In this document: in pieces, positions 33,685 to 42,491 of the stretch
Layout: every line of letters begins with the position of its first letter
Numbering within the stretch: position 1 is the stretch's first letter
Assembly (NCBI RefSeq): GCF_019798055.1
Contig: NZ_JAHOPH010000010.1
Span: 1-64,000 of the forward strand
Direction of reading: 5' to 3'
Length of the DNA stretch: 64,000 bases
DNA from: Salsipaludibacter albus
Lineage (GTDB): Bacteria > Actinomycetota > Nitriliruptoria > Nitriliruptorales > Nitriliruptoraceae
Notes under the pieces: generated by a model
Database searches by the model: none
What the model was told of the DNA's origin: nothing
The model's input: the letters and a program-made list of their open reading frames with translations, nothing else
Position numbers and translations under genes: made by a program

Positions 33685-34823
33685 CACGCCACCCCCGCGA
33701 GGGCCGGGGCCGAGGTCTGGGCCGGGGCCGGGCGCAGGGCGCGGTCGTGGCCGATCGACGGCTCGACGTGGTGCCCGAGTCGGGCGTGCGTGGCCGGCGC
33801 GCCGAAGGACAGGAAGTCACCGAGCCGGAACCCCAGGTGTCCGAAGTCCGCCGCGAGCCCCTGCATCGTGCGGGCCTGCGCCGGGGTCGCCCGGCCCACG
33901 CAGAAGTCGCCGTCGTGGTCGGCGAAGGCCAGCAGCATGGTCTCGCACAGGCAGGCGTAGGCATAGCCCTCCGGGACCCCGATGTCCGCGCGGATGTCGA
34001 TCCCGTCGATCCTCGCCATGCCACCGTCGACGACCAGCACGTCGGGTCGCTCGTGCGCCAGGGCCGGGTCGGTGTTGCGGGGCTGGGTGTCGTCGAGGAC
34101 CACGGCCCCGGGCTTGAGGTGCTCGGAGCGCACGACCGCGCTGGCCGCGCTGGTCAGGACGACCACCAGGTCGGCCGACCGGATCGCGGCGACGTCGGTG
34201 CTGGTGTCGACCCGCGCACCCGGGGCGGCCACGCGGACGCGGTCGGCGAGGTCGGCCAGGCGACCGCGGTTGCGGGCCACGAGGGTGTAGCGGGCCGCGA
34301 GGTCGTCGTGGGCGAGCAGTTCGGTGACGCAGTCGCCGACGCTCCCGGTCGCCCCGACCAGGGCGACGTGCGGCGATCGGAGGCCGGTCGTCGCGAGCAG
34401 GCGGACGATCCCCTCGTGGGTCATCGCCGCGGTGAAGGCGTTGCCGTTGGTCACCCCGACACCGGGCCGGGGTCGCAGCCTCGCCCCACCGCCGGTGACC
34501 GGGGAGGTGAGCGCGCCCAGGCCGACCACCTCGGCGCCCAGCGCCACGGCCCGGTCCATGGCCTGCTCGACCTTCGTGATCGTCCATGCCCGTCGTTGCG
34601 ACAGCATCTGGCGCGCGCCGACCGGCACGGTCAGGACGTGTCCGACGAGTCGGTCGTCGAGGTCGCGGCGGTGCACGGTCCCCAAGGGCAGCGGGGGCAG
34701 CGGCAGGCGTCGCATCGCCCACTCCCACGCCGGGTCGGGGACCCGTCCCAGCGGTCGCCAGATCCGGGCCATGTCGGTGGCGACTTCGGCACGCGGATGG
34801 ACGAGGAAGGCGAACGTCTTCAT
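33684..34823 (-). CDS. Long-chain acyl-ACP reductase-like protein (cyanobacterial AAR type)
   Basis: A 379-residue protein whose segments match fatty acyl-ACP reductase, the enzyme that makes fatty aldehydes in cyanobacterial alkane synthesis. These are GLGALTSPVT (AAR: ALGGFSS), VTNGNAFTA (AAR: TTGNTHTA, about 124-131), the NADP-binding ALVGATGSVG (155-164) with LVARNRGRL, VVLTSAAS, VVDGGMARIDGIDI, and YACLCETMLLAF, where Cys291 aligns with the catalytic Cys of AAR. FCVGR aligns with the FSWGR segment and the tail with KHGFRPL. The alignment is from memory. No aldehyde-deformylating oxygenase is in the window. It is coupled to a NDH-2-like flavoprotein. The alternative is a general shikimate-dehydrogenase-fold semialdehyde reductase. 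Confidence 0.8.
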   Translation of the reverse strand: MKTFAFLVHPRAEVATDMARIWRPLGRVPDPAWEWAMRRLPLPPLPLGTVHRRDLDDRLVGHVLTVPVGARQMLSQRRAWTITKVEQAMDRAVALGAEVVGLGALTSPVTGGGARLRPRPGVGVTNGNAFTAAMTHEGIVRLLATTGLRSPHVALVGATGSVGDCVTELLAHDDLAARYTLVARNRGRLADLADRVRVAAPGARVDTSTDVAAIRSADLVVVLTSAASAVVRSEHLKPGAVVLDDTQPRNTDPALAHERPDVLVVDGGMARIDGIDIRADIGVPEGYAYACLCETMLLAFADHDGDFCVGRATPAQARTMQGLAADFGHLGFRLGDFLSFGAPATHARLGHHVEPSIGHDRALRPAPAQTSAPALAGVA

Positions 34824-34913
34824 GATGGAGCCCGATGGGATGCAGGTGGGAGGGGGAGGTCAGCCATCGGGAGCAGCCTCGTCGCCTGCAGATACGTCAC
34901 CGCGAACAGTCGT

Positions 34914-34940
34914 GCGGCCGCCCCGACGTGGGGCGGCCGC
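34914..34940 (-). terminator. Hairpin after the small secreted protein gene
   Basis: Perfect 11-bp stem GCGGCCGCCCC / GGGGCGGCCGC with a 5-nt loop, 20 nt beyond the stop of the upstream minus-strand gene. Probable terminator separating it from the acyl-ACP-reductase-like operon. Confidence 0.75.
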
Positions 34941-34960
34941 GGTCGTGCGAGCGGGGTGCG

Positions 34961-35416
34961 TCAGCGCCCCCCGCGCGGCAGGGGGATGACCGGACAGACG
35001 AACTCGCGCACGACCCCCGCGTCCACCGCGGTCCCGGCGTCCATCGCGGCCTGCAGTTCGGCGTCCGAGTCCAGCGCCCCGTCCCCGTCGAGGTCGCCTG
35101 CGGCCAGGGCGGCGTCGTAGCCGGACGGGAACTCGACTGCGTGGACCATCCAGCGGCCACCGGTGTAGTCGGTGTCGCCCGGTGCGGCGGTGGCGATGTT
35201 CATCTGGTGGCCACCGAGGTCGTAGATCGTGTCGTGGGCGTGGTCGGGTGCCCCCGTGTCGGACAGGTCGGTGGGCGTCCCCACGGTGCGGTAGGCCGTC
35301 CCGTCGACGTAGAAGGCCGGTCCGGGTGACACCCCGGCGACCGCGGTCCCTGCCCCGGCGAGCACGGCGACGGCCGTCGCCGCCCCGGCGATCATCGTGC
35401 GGATGCTCGTGTTCAT
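34961..35416 (-). CDS. Small secreted protein with EF-hand-like segment, function unknown
   Basis: A 151-residue exported protein. The signal peptide SIRTMIAGAATAVAVLAGAGTAVAG is followed by a globular domain I do not recognise (AFYVDGTAYRTVGTPTDLSDTGAPDHAHDTIYDLGGHQMNIATAAPGDTDYTGGRWMVHAV). It ends with LAAGDLDGDGALDSDAEL (DxDxDGxxD, a calcium-binding-loop-like motif at about 112-124) and a Cys near the C-terminus. GGRWMVHAV and the IYDLGGHQMNIA segment look like a conserved actinobacterial secreted-protein pattern. ATG 35416 has AGGAG 8 nt upstream. Confidence 0.83.
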   Translation of the reverse strand: MNTSIRTMIAGAATAVAVLAGAGTAVAGVSPGPAFYVDGTAYRTVGTPTDLSDTGAPDHAHDTIYDLGGHQMNIATAAPGDTDYTGGRWMVHAVEFPSGYDAALAAGDLDGDGALDSDAELQAAMDAGTAVDAGVVREFVCPVIPLPRGGR

Positions 35417-35716
35417 GCGTGGCTCCTGCCAGTCGGTCCGACCGTGGTCGATCGGCTCGTCCACGAGTGAACGGACGGCCACCGCGGGAGTCGATGACGA
35501 GGTCCTTGCCCGATCCTTGCCGGTTCCTTTCCCGGCTGGCAGGGAAGGGGGTTCGCACCGTTTGGTGACCACCCGGACGACCCACCGACACTCCGGTGCC
35601 CTACGGTCGATCGTCCGGTCCGGCCACGTGCCGGACGCGACCTGTTCCATCACCCCATCCCATCACCCCGTCCCATCACCCCGTCCCATCACCCCGTCCC
35701 ATCACCAGGAGGAAGC
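35417..35716. other. 300-bp divergent intergenic region
   Basis: Region between the secreted-protein gene and the sulfurtransferase gene. It contains the SD of the former and the tandem 13-bp array described separately next to the latter. No convincing ORF or -35/-10 pair was found, although CCTACGGTCG near 35601 offers a TACGGT -10-like hexamer. Confidence 0.4.
35648..35706 (+). repeat. 13-bp tandem repeats in the leader of the sulfurtransferase gene
   Basis: Four units of CATCACCCCGTCC (the first with A instead of G) plus a partial fifth run right up to the AGGAGGAAG ribosome binding site. The leader is thus C-rich and largely unstructured. Copy-number change would alter the 5' leader length. 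Confidence 0.9.
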
Positions 35717-36556
35717 ATGGCTGCCAACGACGTGCTGATCGACACCGAGGAACTCGCCGGTCGTCTCGACGACGACACCATCGCCGTCGTGGAGGTCGAC
35801 GAGGACACTGACGCCTACGCCGCCGGGCACATCCCCGGCGCCGTCATGCTGCACTGGGTCGACGACCTCCAGTCCGAGTCGGGCCGCGACTTCGTGACCG
35901 GCGACGAGCTCGCCGAGCTGCTGGCGTCCCACGGGATCTCCGACGACCAGACCATCGTCCTGTACGGCGGCAACAACAACTGGTTCGCCGCCTACGCCTA
36001 CTGGCTGCTCGCCTACCGCGGGGTGTCGAACGTGCGCCTGCTCGACGGTGGCCGCACCAAGTGGGAGCTGGAGGAGCGCGAGACGACCACCGACGTGCCG
36101 GACCCGTCGCCGGGCTCGTTCGCGGTCGGCGAGCCACGGCCCGAGCTGCGGGTGTTCCGCGACGAGGTCATCGCGGTCGCCGAGGCCGGTGACGGCTCGC
36201 TGGTCGACGTGCGCTCGCCCGGGGAGTTCTCCGGCGAGGTCATGGCCCCGCCGCACCTGCCCCAGGAGCAGCCCTACGTCGCGGGCCACGTTCCGGGCGC
36301 CAGCAACATCCCGTGGTCGACCGCAGCGAACGAGGATGGCAGTTTCAAGTCGGTCGACGAACTGCGCGAGATCTACGAGGGCGCGGGCATCGGGGCCGAC
36401 GACGACGTGATCGCCTACTGCCGGATCGGCGAGCGCTCGTCCCACACCTGGTTCGTGCTGCACGAGCTGCTGGGCAACGACAACGCCCGCAACTACGACG
36501 GCTCGTGGACCGAGTACGGCAGCCTGGTCGGCGTGCCCGTCGAACTGGGCAGCTGA
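35717..36556 (+). CDS. Thiosulfate sulfurtransferase (tandem rhodanese)
   Basis: A 279-residue, two-domain rhodanese that moves sulfane sulfur from thiosulfate or 3-mercaptopyruvate to acceptors. The first, inactive domain has AAGHIPGAVMLHWVDDLQ and VLYGGNNNWFAAYAYWLLAYRGVSNVRLLDGG. The second has the active-site loop YCRIGERSSHTWFVL with catalytic Cys235. CRIGERS corresponds to the CRxGxR(S/T) type of thiosulfate sulfurtransferases such as CysA/SseC of mycobacteria. The start is fixed by AGGAGGAAG 1-8 nt upstream. It converges on the multicopper oxidase gene with a 44-bp gap containing a small GC-rich inverted repeat. Confidence 0.95.
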   Translation: MAANDVLIDTEELAGRLDDDTIAVVEVDEDTDAYAAGHIPGAVMLHWVDDLQSESGRDFVTGDELAELLASHGISDDQTIVLYGGNNNWFAAYAYWLLAYRGVSNVRLLDGGRTKWELEERETTTDVPDPSPGSFAVGEPRPELRVFRDEVIAVAEAGDGSLVDVRSPGEFSGEVMAPPHLPQEQPYVAGHVPGASNIPWSTAANEDGSFKSVDELREIYEGAGIGADDDVIAYCRIGERSSHTWFVLHELLGNDNARNYDGSWTEYGSLVGVPVELGS

Positions 36557-36600
36557 CCCCCGCCAGGTCCCGGGGACCAGCCCGGCCGGGCGGTGGCGGT

Positions 36601-38136
36601 TCAGACCGCGCCGTCCACGCCGGGCACCGGGACCGTCCCCTCCGGCGGCGTGATCGTGCACGACCACGGCCCGGTCGGGTCGATGTCGGTGGGCACGGGC
36701 AGCGCCGGGTCCACCACCTCGGCGATGCCCATCATGCCGAGCTCGGCGTGCGTGACGAAGTGGCAGTGGTAGATCGCCGTTCCCGTGAAGTCCTCGAACC
36801 GGGTCCGGAAGGTGATGCTCCCCCCGTTCTTGTCCACGATGACGGTGTCCTCCCGGGAGGGTGAGTCCACCGGGATGCCGTTGACGTGGGTCACCTGGAA
36901 CGGGTTGACGTGGATGTGGAAGGGATGGACCAGCCCCGTGGGGTTGTGGACCGTCCACTCCTCCACCGCGTCGAGCTCGCAGAGCTGGTCGACCCGCTCC
37001 GGGTCGAAGCGCTTGCCGTCGATCCCGAACCCGCCCGCCATGGTCATCGCGAGCTCGCGGCGGACGTCGACCGCGTGGTCCCGCAGGTCCTCCAGCGGTG
37101 ACAGCAGGGGGTCCAGCCGCAGGGGACGACGGGCCGTGGTCGGACGGCCGCTGCACACGAGCGTGGCGAGACGCGCCTCCGGCACCACGACACCGAACCC
37201 GATGTCGTAGGGCAGGACCCGCAGGGCGGAGGAGCCGGGGTCCCCACCCCGGACCAGGACGTCGGCCCGCTGGCCCGACGCCAGCACCACCTCGTCGACC
37301 TCGACCGCCTGGCGGTAGGGGTTGCCGTCGGCGGCGACGCGGGTCATCGTGTGTCCGTCCAGCGCGACCCGGATCACGTTGTTGACCGACGTGTTGACGA
37401 GTCGCCAGCGCTGGACCTCGCCGGGCCGGATGTCGATCGTCGGGTCCAGTTGGCCGTTGACCAGGCGCACCTGGGCCGCCTGGCCGGAGGACAGCGCCGG
37501 CACGACCTCGCCGGAGTCGTCGAACTGGGTGGCGGTCAGGGCGAGCACGCGGTCGCGGTCGATGCCGATCGACCGCGGCTGCTGCTCACGCCCCTCCACC
37601 ACCAGGACGCCGGCGAGTCCGGCGAAGACCTGCTGCGCCCCGGTGCCGTGGAAGTGGGGGTGGTACCAGTTGGTCCCGGTGTGGTGGTCATGCCGGATCG
37701 GGATCTCGTAGTCGAACGACTCGCCGGGGTCCACGCGGACGAACACGTTGTCGGCGTTGCCCTCGCCGGAGACGTGCAGACCGTGCGTGTGCAGGTTGGT
37801 CGGGGCGTCGAGCTCGTTGACCAGCCGCACCCGCAGCACGTCCCCGGGGTGCACGACCAGGGTGGGGCCGGGGAGCTGACCGTTGTAGGTCATCATCCGG
37901 TACCGGCGGTCACCGACCTGGACGCTGGTCTCCTGGGCCCGCAGGGTGACGTCGAGCACCCCGCCCCGGCTGCGCAACACCTCGGGTTCGTGCAGCGGGG
38001 TGGCGACGGCCGCGTGCGCGCGCCCGGGGTGCAGCGCGCTGCCGAGGGCGGCGCCGCCGGCCAGGCCGCCCGCGAGGCGCAGGAGGTCACGACGTGACAG
38101 CGTCGGGAGGTTCGATGGGCGCGCAGGGGTGGTCAT
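36601..38136 (-). CDS. Tat-exported multicopper oxidase
   Basis: A 511-residue laccase/CueO-type enzyme that oxidises phenols or Cu(I)/metal ions and reduces O2 to water outside the membrane. Tat signal LSRRDLLRLAGGLAGGAALG at the N-terminus (Arg15-Arg16). All copper motifs are present: HTHGLH and HPHFHG (type 2/3 sites), HPFHIHVNPF, and HCHFVTHAELGMM with the type-1 Cys-His and axial Met. Three cupredoxin domains are recognisable. CueO-type methionine-rich insert is absent. A strong promoter lies about 100 bp upstream. Confidence 0.95.
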   Translation of the reverse strand: MTTPARPSNLPTLSRRDLLRLAGGLAGGAALGSALHPGRAHAAVATPLHEPEVLRSRGGVLDVTLRAQETSVQVGDRRYRMMTYNGQLPGPTLVVHPGDVLRVRLVNELDAPTNLHTHGLHVSGEGNADNVFVRVDPGESFDYEIPIRHDHHTGTNWYHPHFHGTGAQQVFAGLAGVLVVEGREQQPRSIGIDRDRVLALTATQFDDSGEVVPALSSGQAAQVRLVNGQLDPTIDIRPGEVQRWRLVNTSVNNVIRVALDGHTMTRVAADGNPYRQAVEVDEVVLASGQRADVLVRGGDPGSSALRVLPYDIGFGVVVPEARLATLVCSGRPTTARRPLRLDPLLSPLEDLRDHAVDVRRELAMTMAGGFGIDGKRFDPERVDQLCELDAVEEWTVHNPTGLVHPFHIHVNPFQVTHVNGIPVDSPSREDTVIVDKNGGSITFRTRFEDFTGTAIYHCHFVTHAELGMMGIAEVVDPALPVPTDIDPTGPWSCTITPPEGTVPVPGVDGAV

Positions 38137-38232
38137 CCATGGTCCGATCGGGCTGGTCGTCGTTCGACGGCCCTGGGATCCGGGGGTCCTCCCTGCACGC
38201 GCGGACCACCCCCAGCACCGCCCCGCGGCACG

Positions 38233-38261
38233 ACCATAGGGGACTTCCGGGAGGACGTCTA
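38233..38261 (-). promoter_or_regulatory. Promoter of the multicopper oxidase gene
   Basis: On the minus strand, -35 TAGACG (38256-38261), exact 17-bp spacer, -10 TATGGT (38233-38238). This implies a leader of about 90 nt. The plus-strand motif GGACTTC occurs twice (38241-38247 and 38263-38269), flanking the -35 box, and could be a regulator (for example copper-responsive) site; that part is speculation. Confidence 0.6.
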
Positions 38262-38367
38262 CGGACTTCTTGCAGATGCGCCCCGGAAGGTGTCACGGAG
38301 ACGGGTCGGGGAGGAATGGCGTGCGGCACGTAGGCGGTGCCGGCGTTCGGGCTCCCGACGGAGCAAG

Positions 38368-38438
38368 AGCGGGTGAGGGGAATCGAACCCCCGTCACCAG
38401 CTTGGGAAGCTGGGGCTCTACCATTGAGCTACACCCGC
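38368..38438 (-). tRNA. tRNA-Gly (anticodon CCC)
   Basis: A 71-nt tRNA. Acceptor GCGGGTG/CACCCGC, D arm GTAGCTCAATGGTAGAGC, anticodon arm CCAGC-TTCCCAA-GCTGG giving anticodon CCC, T arm with GGTTCGATTCC. CCA is not encoded. It decodes GGG. Confidence 0.96.
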
Positions 38439-38449
38439 GGTGGTCGCCG

Positions 38450-38479
38450 AGCCTATCGGGGTCGCTGCAGGCCCACCAA
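38450..38479 (-). promoter_or_regulatory. Promoter of tRNA-Gly
   Basis: Minus-strand TTGGTG (38474-38479), 18-bp spacer, TAGGCT (38450-38455), ending 11 nt before the mature tRNA 5' end. Same -35 and spacing as the tRNA-Leu promoter. Confidence 0.6.
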
Positions 38480-38575
38480 CCGTCCCGGAGGCCACGGAGC
38501 GGTCCCGTCGGCCGCACCGACCGGACCACCTCCGTCCGAGCTTGCCTCCGCCCCTGACCAGCCCGAGGACCGCGC

Positions 38576-39145
38576 GTGATCCTGTCCGACCGCTCCATCC
38601 GGGCCGCCCTCGAGGCCGGCCACGTCGGCATCGATCCCCTGGGTGAGGACGCGATCCAGCCCTCGTCGGTGGACGTCCGGGTGGGTGGCTCGTTCCGGGT
38701 GTTCGCCAACCACCGCGTGCCCCACATCGACCCGCGTGAGGAGCAGCCCGAGCTGACCGACCTGGTCGAGGTCGACGACGACGAGCCGTTCATGCTCCAT
38801 CCGGGCGAGTTCGTGCTGGGCTCCACGCTGGAGCGGATCACGTTGCCCGACGACCTCGTCGCCCGGTTGGAGGGCAAGTCCTCGCTCGGCCGACTGGGCC
38901 TGCTGATCCACTCGACCGCGGGCTTCATCGACGCCGGCTTCTCGGGCCACGTCACGCTGGAGCTGTCCAACGTCGCCACCCTGCCCATCGCCATCCACCC
39001 GGGCATGAAGATCGGCCAGTTCGCCTTCTTCCGCCTCGACGGACCCGCCGAGCACCCCTACGGCTCCGCGGGCACCACCTCGAAGTACCAGGGCCAGGAA
39101 GGCCCCACGGCGTCGCGCTCCCACCTCAACTTCCGGGCCGACTGA
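38576..39145 (+). CDS. dcd: dCTP deaminase (possibly bifunctional, dUMP-forming)
   Basis: Converts dCTP to dUTP for dTMP synthesis; mycobacterial orthologues also hydrolyse dUTP to dUMP. The 189-residue product follows M. tuberculosis Dcd almost segment by segment: [90 protein letters not shown] with the catalytic Glu, and C-terminal [18 protein letters not shown]. Full length; start GTG 38576. No dUTPase gene is visible nearby, which fits bifunctionality but does not prove it. Confidence 0.96.
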   Translation: MILSDRSIRAALEAGHVGIDPLGEDAIQPSSVDVRVGGSFRVFANHRVPHIDPREEQPELTDLVEVDDDEPFMLHPGEFVLGSTLERITLPDDLVARLEGKSSLGRLGLLIHSTAGFIDAGFSGHVTLELSNVATLPIAIHPGMKIGQFAFFRLDGPAEHPYGSAGTTSKYQGQEGPTASRSHLNFRAD

Positions 39146-39253
39146 GTCGACCCACCGGGCGGGCCGCGCCACGCGTGGCCGCACGGACGGGGGTGAACCG
39201 GCCGGGTGGGGCGGGTTATCGTGTCCACACCCGACCAGGACATCCCGACCACC

Positions 39254-39994
39254 ATGGCCGACTTCGACTTCGACGCGCACCGTGCCGTCCTGTTCGACCT
39301 CGACGGGGTGCTCACCGACACGGCCTCGCTGCACGCCGCGGCGTGGAAGCTGATGTTCGACGAGTTCCTGATGCGCTGGTCGGCCGACCACGGCCACCCC
39401 TTCGAGCCGTTCGAGGTGGACCCGGACTACCTCACCCACGTGGACGGGCTGCCGCGCTACGACGGGGTCGCCGCCTTCCTGGAGTCGCGCCGGATCGTGC
39501 TGCCCGAGGGCTCGGCCGACGATCCGCCGGACGCCGACACGATCCACGGACTGGGCACGCGCAAGAACGACCTGGTGCTGCGCCTGATGCACGAGCGCGG
39601 CGTCGAGCCCTTCCCCGGTGCCGTGCGCTTCGTCGACGCCGCCCGCGACGCGGGCCTGGAGACCGCGGTCGTGTCGTCGTCGCGCAACGCCGTCGCGTCG
39701 TTGAAGTCGGCCGGGATCTTCGACAGGTTCTCGGTGATCGTCGACGGCGTGGTCGCTGCCGGCCAGGGGCTGCCCGGCAAGCCGTCGCCCGACACCTACC
39801 TCGAGGGTGCCCGGCGCCTGGGCGTCGAGGCGGGCGAGGCCGCGGTCGTCGAGGACGCCGTGTCCGGGATCGAGGCGGGGCGCCTCGGTGGCTTCCGGAC
39901 GGTCATCGGCATCGGTGAGGGGGACCAGGCCGGTCGACTCACCGAGGCCGGTGCCGACCCGGTCGTCGCGGACCTGGCCGACCTGCTGGACTGA
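39254..39994 (+). CDS. Beta-phosphoglucomutase family HAD hydrolase
   Basis: A 246-residue HAD enzyme expected to interconvert beta-glucose 1-phosphate and glucose 6-phosphate. Motif I FDLDGVLTDTASLH (nucleophile Asp and acid/base Asp) lies near the N-terminus. The cap domain includes FEPFEVDPDYLTHVDGLPRYDGVAAFL, the conserved HVDGxxRxxG substrate pocket of beta-PGM. Motif II is VVSSSRN, motif III GKPSPDTY, motif IV VVEDAVSGIEAG. The family match is strong. ATG 39254 is chosen, but in-frame GTGs at 39206 and 39221 are alternatives. The gene lies 67 nt before the GH65 phosphorylase gene, whose beta-glucose 1-phosphate product it would use. Confidence 0.92.
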   Translation: MADFDFDAHRAVLFDLDGVLTDTASLHAAAWKLMFDEFLMRWSADHGHPFEPFEVDPDYLTHVDGLPRYDGVAAFLESRRIVLPEGSADDPPDADTIHGLGTRKNDLVLRLMHERGVEPFPGAVRFVDAARDAGLETAVVSSSRNAVASLKSAGIFDRFSVIVDGVVAAGQGLPGKPSPDTYLEGARRLGVEAGEAAVVEDAVSGIEAGRLGGFRTVIGIGEGDQAGRLTEAGADPVVADLADLLD

Positions 39995-40061
39995 ACGACA
40001 CGGACGTGGCGGCGGCCCGACGGGGGCATCGACCACCGCCTGACACAGCGAGGACACCCGC

Positions 40062-42491
40062 ATGCTGCACCGCGAGATCGTCGGCCTGCCGACCACGGTC
40101 TACCCCGTGGACGAGTGGGCGCTGGTCGAGTGTGGCACCGACCCCGAGTACCTCGCCCGTGCCGAGACGATCTTCTCGCTGTCCAACGGCTACGTCGGGC
40201 TGCGTGGCGCGCCCGACGAGGGGCGCCCCCAGCACGACCTGGGCACCTTCGTCAACGGCTTCCACGAGACCTGGCCGATCAAGCACGCCGAGGAGGCCTT
40301 CGGCTTCGCGCGCACCGGCCAGACCATCGTCGCCGTGCCCGACGCCCGGCGCTTCCACCTCTACGTCGACGACGAGCCACTCCAGGTGGTCACCGCCGAC
40401 ATCGAGTCCTACGAGCGCCGGCTGGACATGCGCACCGGCGAGCTGGTGCGTGACCTGGTGTGGCGGACGCCGTCCGGCAAGCGGGTCCGGGTGCGCTCCC
40501 GGCGGCTGGTGTCGATGGCCCAGCGCCACCTGGTCGCGTTCCGCTACGAGGTCACCATGCTCAACGGCTCCGCGCCGGTCGTGATCTCGTCGCAGCTGCG
40601 CCACGAGGCCGCCACCGACGACTCGGGCCGGATGGTCGGCGACGTGTTCGACCCCTCGACCGACGTCGAGGTGGTCGGCACCGACGTGGAGGCGATCGTC
40701 GACCCGCGTCGGGCCGAGGCGCTCGGCGACGTGCTGGTCTGCGAGGGCCACGGCGTCGACGGTCGTCGCGGGGTGCTGCGCTACCGCGTGGCCGACTCGG
40801 GGATGACCCTGGCGTGCGGGATCGACCACCACCTGTCCGCCAGCGTGGCGATCGACGAGGAGTCGTTCAGCGACCGGGCCCGCGCCAAGACCGTGTTCTC
40901 GGGCGACCTCGGCCGGGGCGAGTCGTTGGTGCTGGAGAAGTTCGGGGCCTACGTCACCTCCCATTCGGCGCCCTCCAAGCGCCTCGCCGACCGGGTCCAC
41001 CGCGTGCTGGACCGGGCCATGGACCGCGGCTACGACGACCTCGCCCGCGAGCAGGCCGCGTGGTACGACGAGTTCTGGGCCGCGGCCGACGTCGTCATCG
41101 AGGACAACCCGGTCGTCCAGCAGGCGGTGCGCTGGTCGCTGTTCCAGATCGTGCAGGCCGCCGCCCGGGCCGAGGGCACCGGGATCCCGGCCAAGGGACT
41201 GACCGGTTCGGGCTACGAGGGCCACTACTTCTGGGACACCGAGATCTACGTCCTGCCGTTCCTGACCTACACCCTGCCACGAGCCGCCCGCAACCTGCTG
41301 CGGTTCCGCTACACGCTGCTGGACGCGGCCCGGCGCCGGGCCCGGGAGGTCAACCAGGAGGGGGCGCTGTTCCCGTGGCGGACCATCAACGGCGAGGAGG
41401 CCTCGGCCTACTACGAGGCGGGCACCGCGCAGTACCACATCAACGCCGACATCGTCTACGCGATCCGCAAGTACGTCCGGGCCACCGACGACCACGAGTT
41501 CCTGATGGACGAGGGCGCCGAGATCCTGGTCGAGACCGCCCGGTTGTGGGTCGACCTGGGGTTCTTCCGCAACGGCGACCGGGAGTCGTTCCACATCCAC
41601 GGTGTCACCGGCCCCGACGAGTACACCACGGTCGTCAACGACAACGCCTACACCAACCTGATGGCCCGGCTCAACCTCGACTACGCGGCCGAGGTGGTGG
41701 ACCTGCTGCGCGAGGAGCGACCCGACCTGTTCGCCCGGCTGTCGCACCGGACGGGGCTGCGACCCGGCGAGGTCCAGACCTGGCGACGGGCCGCCGAGGC
41801 GATGCACGTGCCGCACGACGACCGGCTCGGGATCACCCCCCAGGACGTGCACTTCCTCGAGAAGGAGGTCTGGGACTTCGCGGCCACGCCACGCGAGAAG
41901 TACCCCCTGCTCCTGCACTTCCATCCACTGGTGATCTACCGACACCAGGTCCTCAAGCAGGCCGACATCGTGCTGGCGATGTTCCTCCTGCCGGGCGAGT
42001 TCGACCCGGAGCTGAAACGCGCCAACTTCGACCACTACGACCCCCTGACCACCGGGGACTCGTCGTTGTCGGCGTCGGTGCAGTCGGTGGTCGCGGCCGA
42101 GCTGGGCGACGACGCCCGGGCCCTGGAGTACTTCCGCTTCGGGCTGTTCGTCGACCTCGCCGACGTGGCCGGCAACGTCGCCGACGGCGTGCACGTCGCC
42201 GCGGCCGGTGGCGTGTGGCAGTCACTGGTGTACGGCTTCGCCGGCTTCCGCGACGACGGTGACGTGCTCGCGTTCAACCCGCGGCTGCCGTCGAACTGGC
42301 GTCGGATGTCGTTCGCGATCACCACCCAGGCCGGTCGGGTGCGGGTGGCCATCGGGCGGCTGGAGGTCACCTACACGCTGGAGGTCGGCGACCGGATGAC
42401 GATCCGGCACCGTCACGAGGTGGTCGAGCTGGTGCCGGACGAGCCGGCCGTGCGCGACCTGACCGCGGGCGCACCCGACGCGCCGTCCTGA
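40062..42491 (+). CDS. GH65 disaccharide phosphorylase (trehalose/maltose/kojibiose phosphorylase type)
   Basis: An 809-residue glycoside hydrolase family 65 protein. The N-terminal beta-sandwich contains ETIFSLSNGYVGLRGAPDEG and FVNGFHETWPI, typical of the family. The (alpha/alpha)6 barrel has GYEGHYFWDTEIYVLPF, the catalytic Glu520 in GVTGPDEYTTVVNDNAYTN, and FLLPGEFDPELKRANFDHYDPLTTGDSSLSASVQS, where KRANFxHY helps bind phosphate. A C-terminal beta domain follows. Inverting phosphorolysis of an alpha-glucosyl disaccharide would give beta-glucose 1-phosphate for the neighbouring beta-PGM. Trehalose or maltose is likely given the nearby GlgE/TreS pathway, but kojibiose and nigerose cannot be excluded. 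Confidence 0.95.
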   Translation: MLHREIVGLPTTVYPVDEWALVECGTDPEYLARAETIFSLSNGYVGLRGAPDEGRPQHDLGTFVNGFHETWPIKHAEEAFGFARTGQTIVAVPDARRFHLYVDDEPLQVVTADIESYERRLDMRTGELVRDLVWRTPSGKRVRVRSRRLVSMAQRHLVAFRYEVTMLNGSAPVVISSQLRHEAATDDSGRMVGDVFDPSTDVEVVGTDVEAIVDPRRAEALGDVLVCEGHGVDGRRGVLRYRVADSGMTLACGIDHHLSASVAIDEESFSDRARAKTVFSGDLGRGESLVLEKFGAYVTSHSAPSKRLADRVHRVLDRAMDRGYDDLAREQAAWYDEFWAAADVVIEDNPVVQQAVRWSLFQIVQAAARAEGTGIPAKGLTGSGYEGHYFWDTEIYVLPFLTYTLPRAARNLLRFRYTLLDAARRRAREVNQEGALFPWRTINGEEASAYYEAGTAQYHINADIVYAIRKYVRATDDHEFLMDEGAEILVETARLWVDLGFFRNGDRESFHIHGVTGPDEYTTVVNDNAYTNLMARLNLDYAAEVVDLLREERPDLFARLSHRTGLRPGEVQTWRRAAEAMHVPHDDRLGITPQDVHFLEKEVWDFAATPREKYPLLLHFHPLVIYRHQVLKQADIVLAMFLLPGEFDPELKRANFDHYDPLTTGDSSLSASVQSVVAAELGDDARALEYFRFGLFVDLADVAGNVADGVHVAAAGGVWQSLVYGFAGFRDDGDVLAFNPRLPSNWRRMSFAITTQAGRVRVAIGRLEVTYTLEVGDRMTIRHRHEVVELVPDEPAVRDLTAGAPDAPS

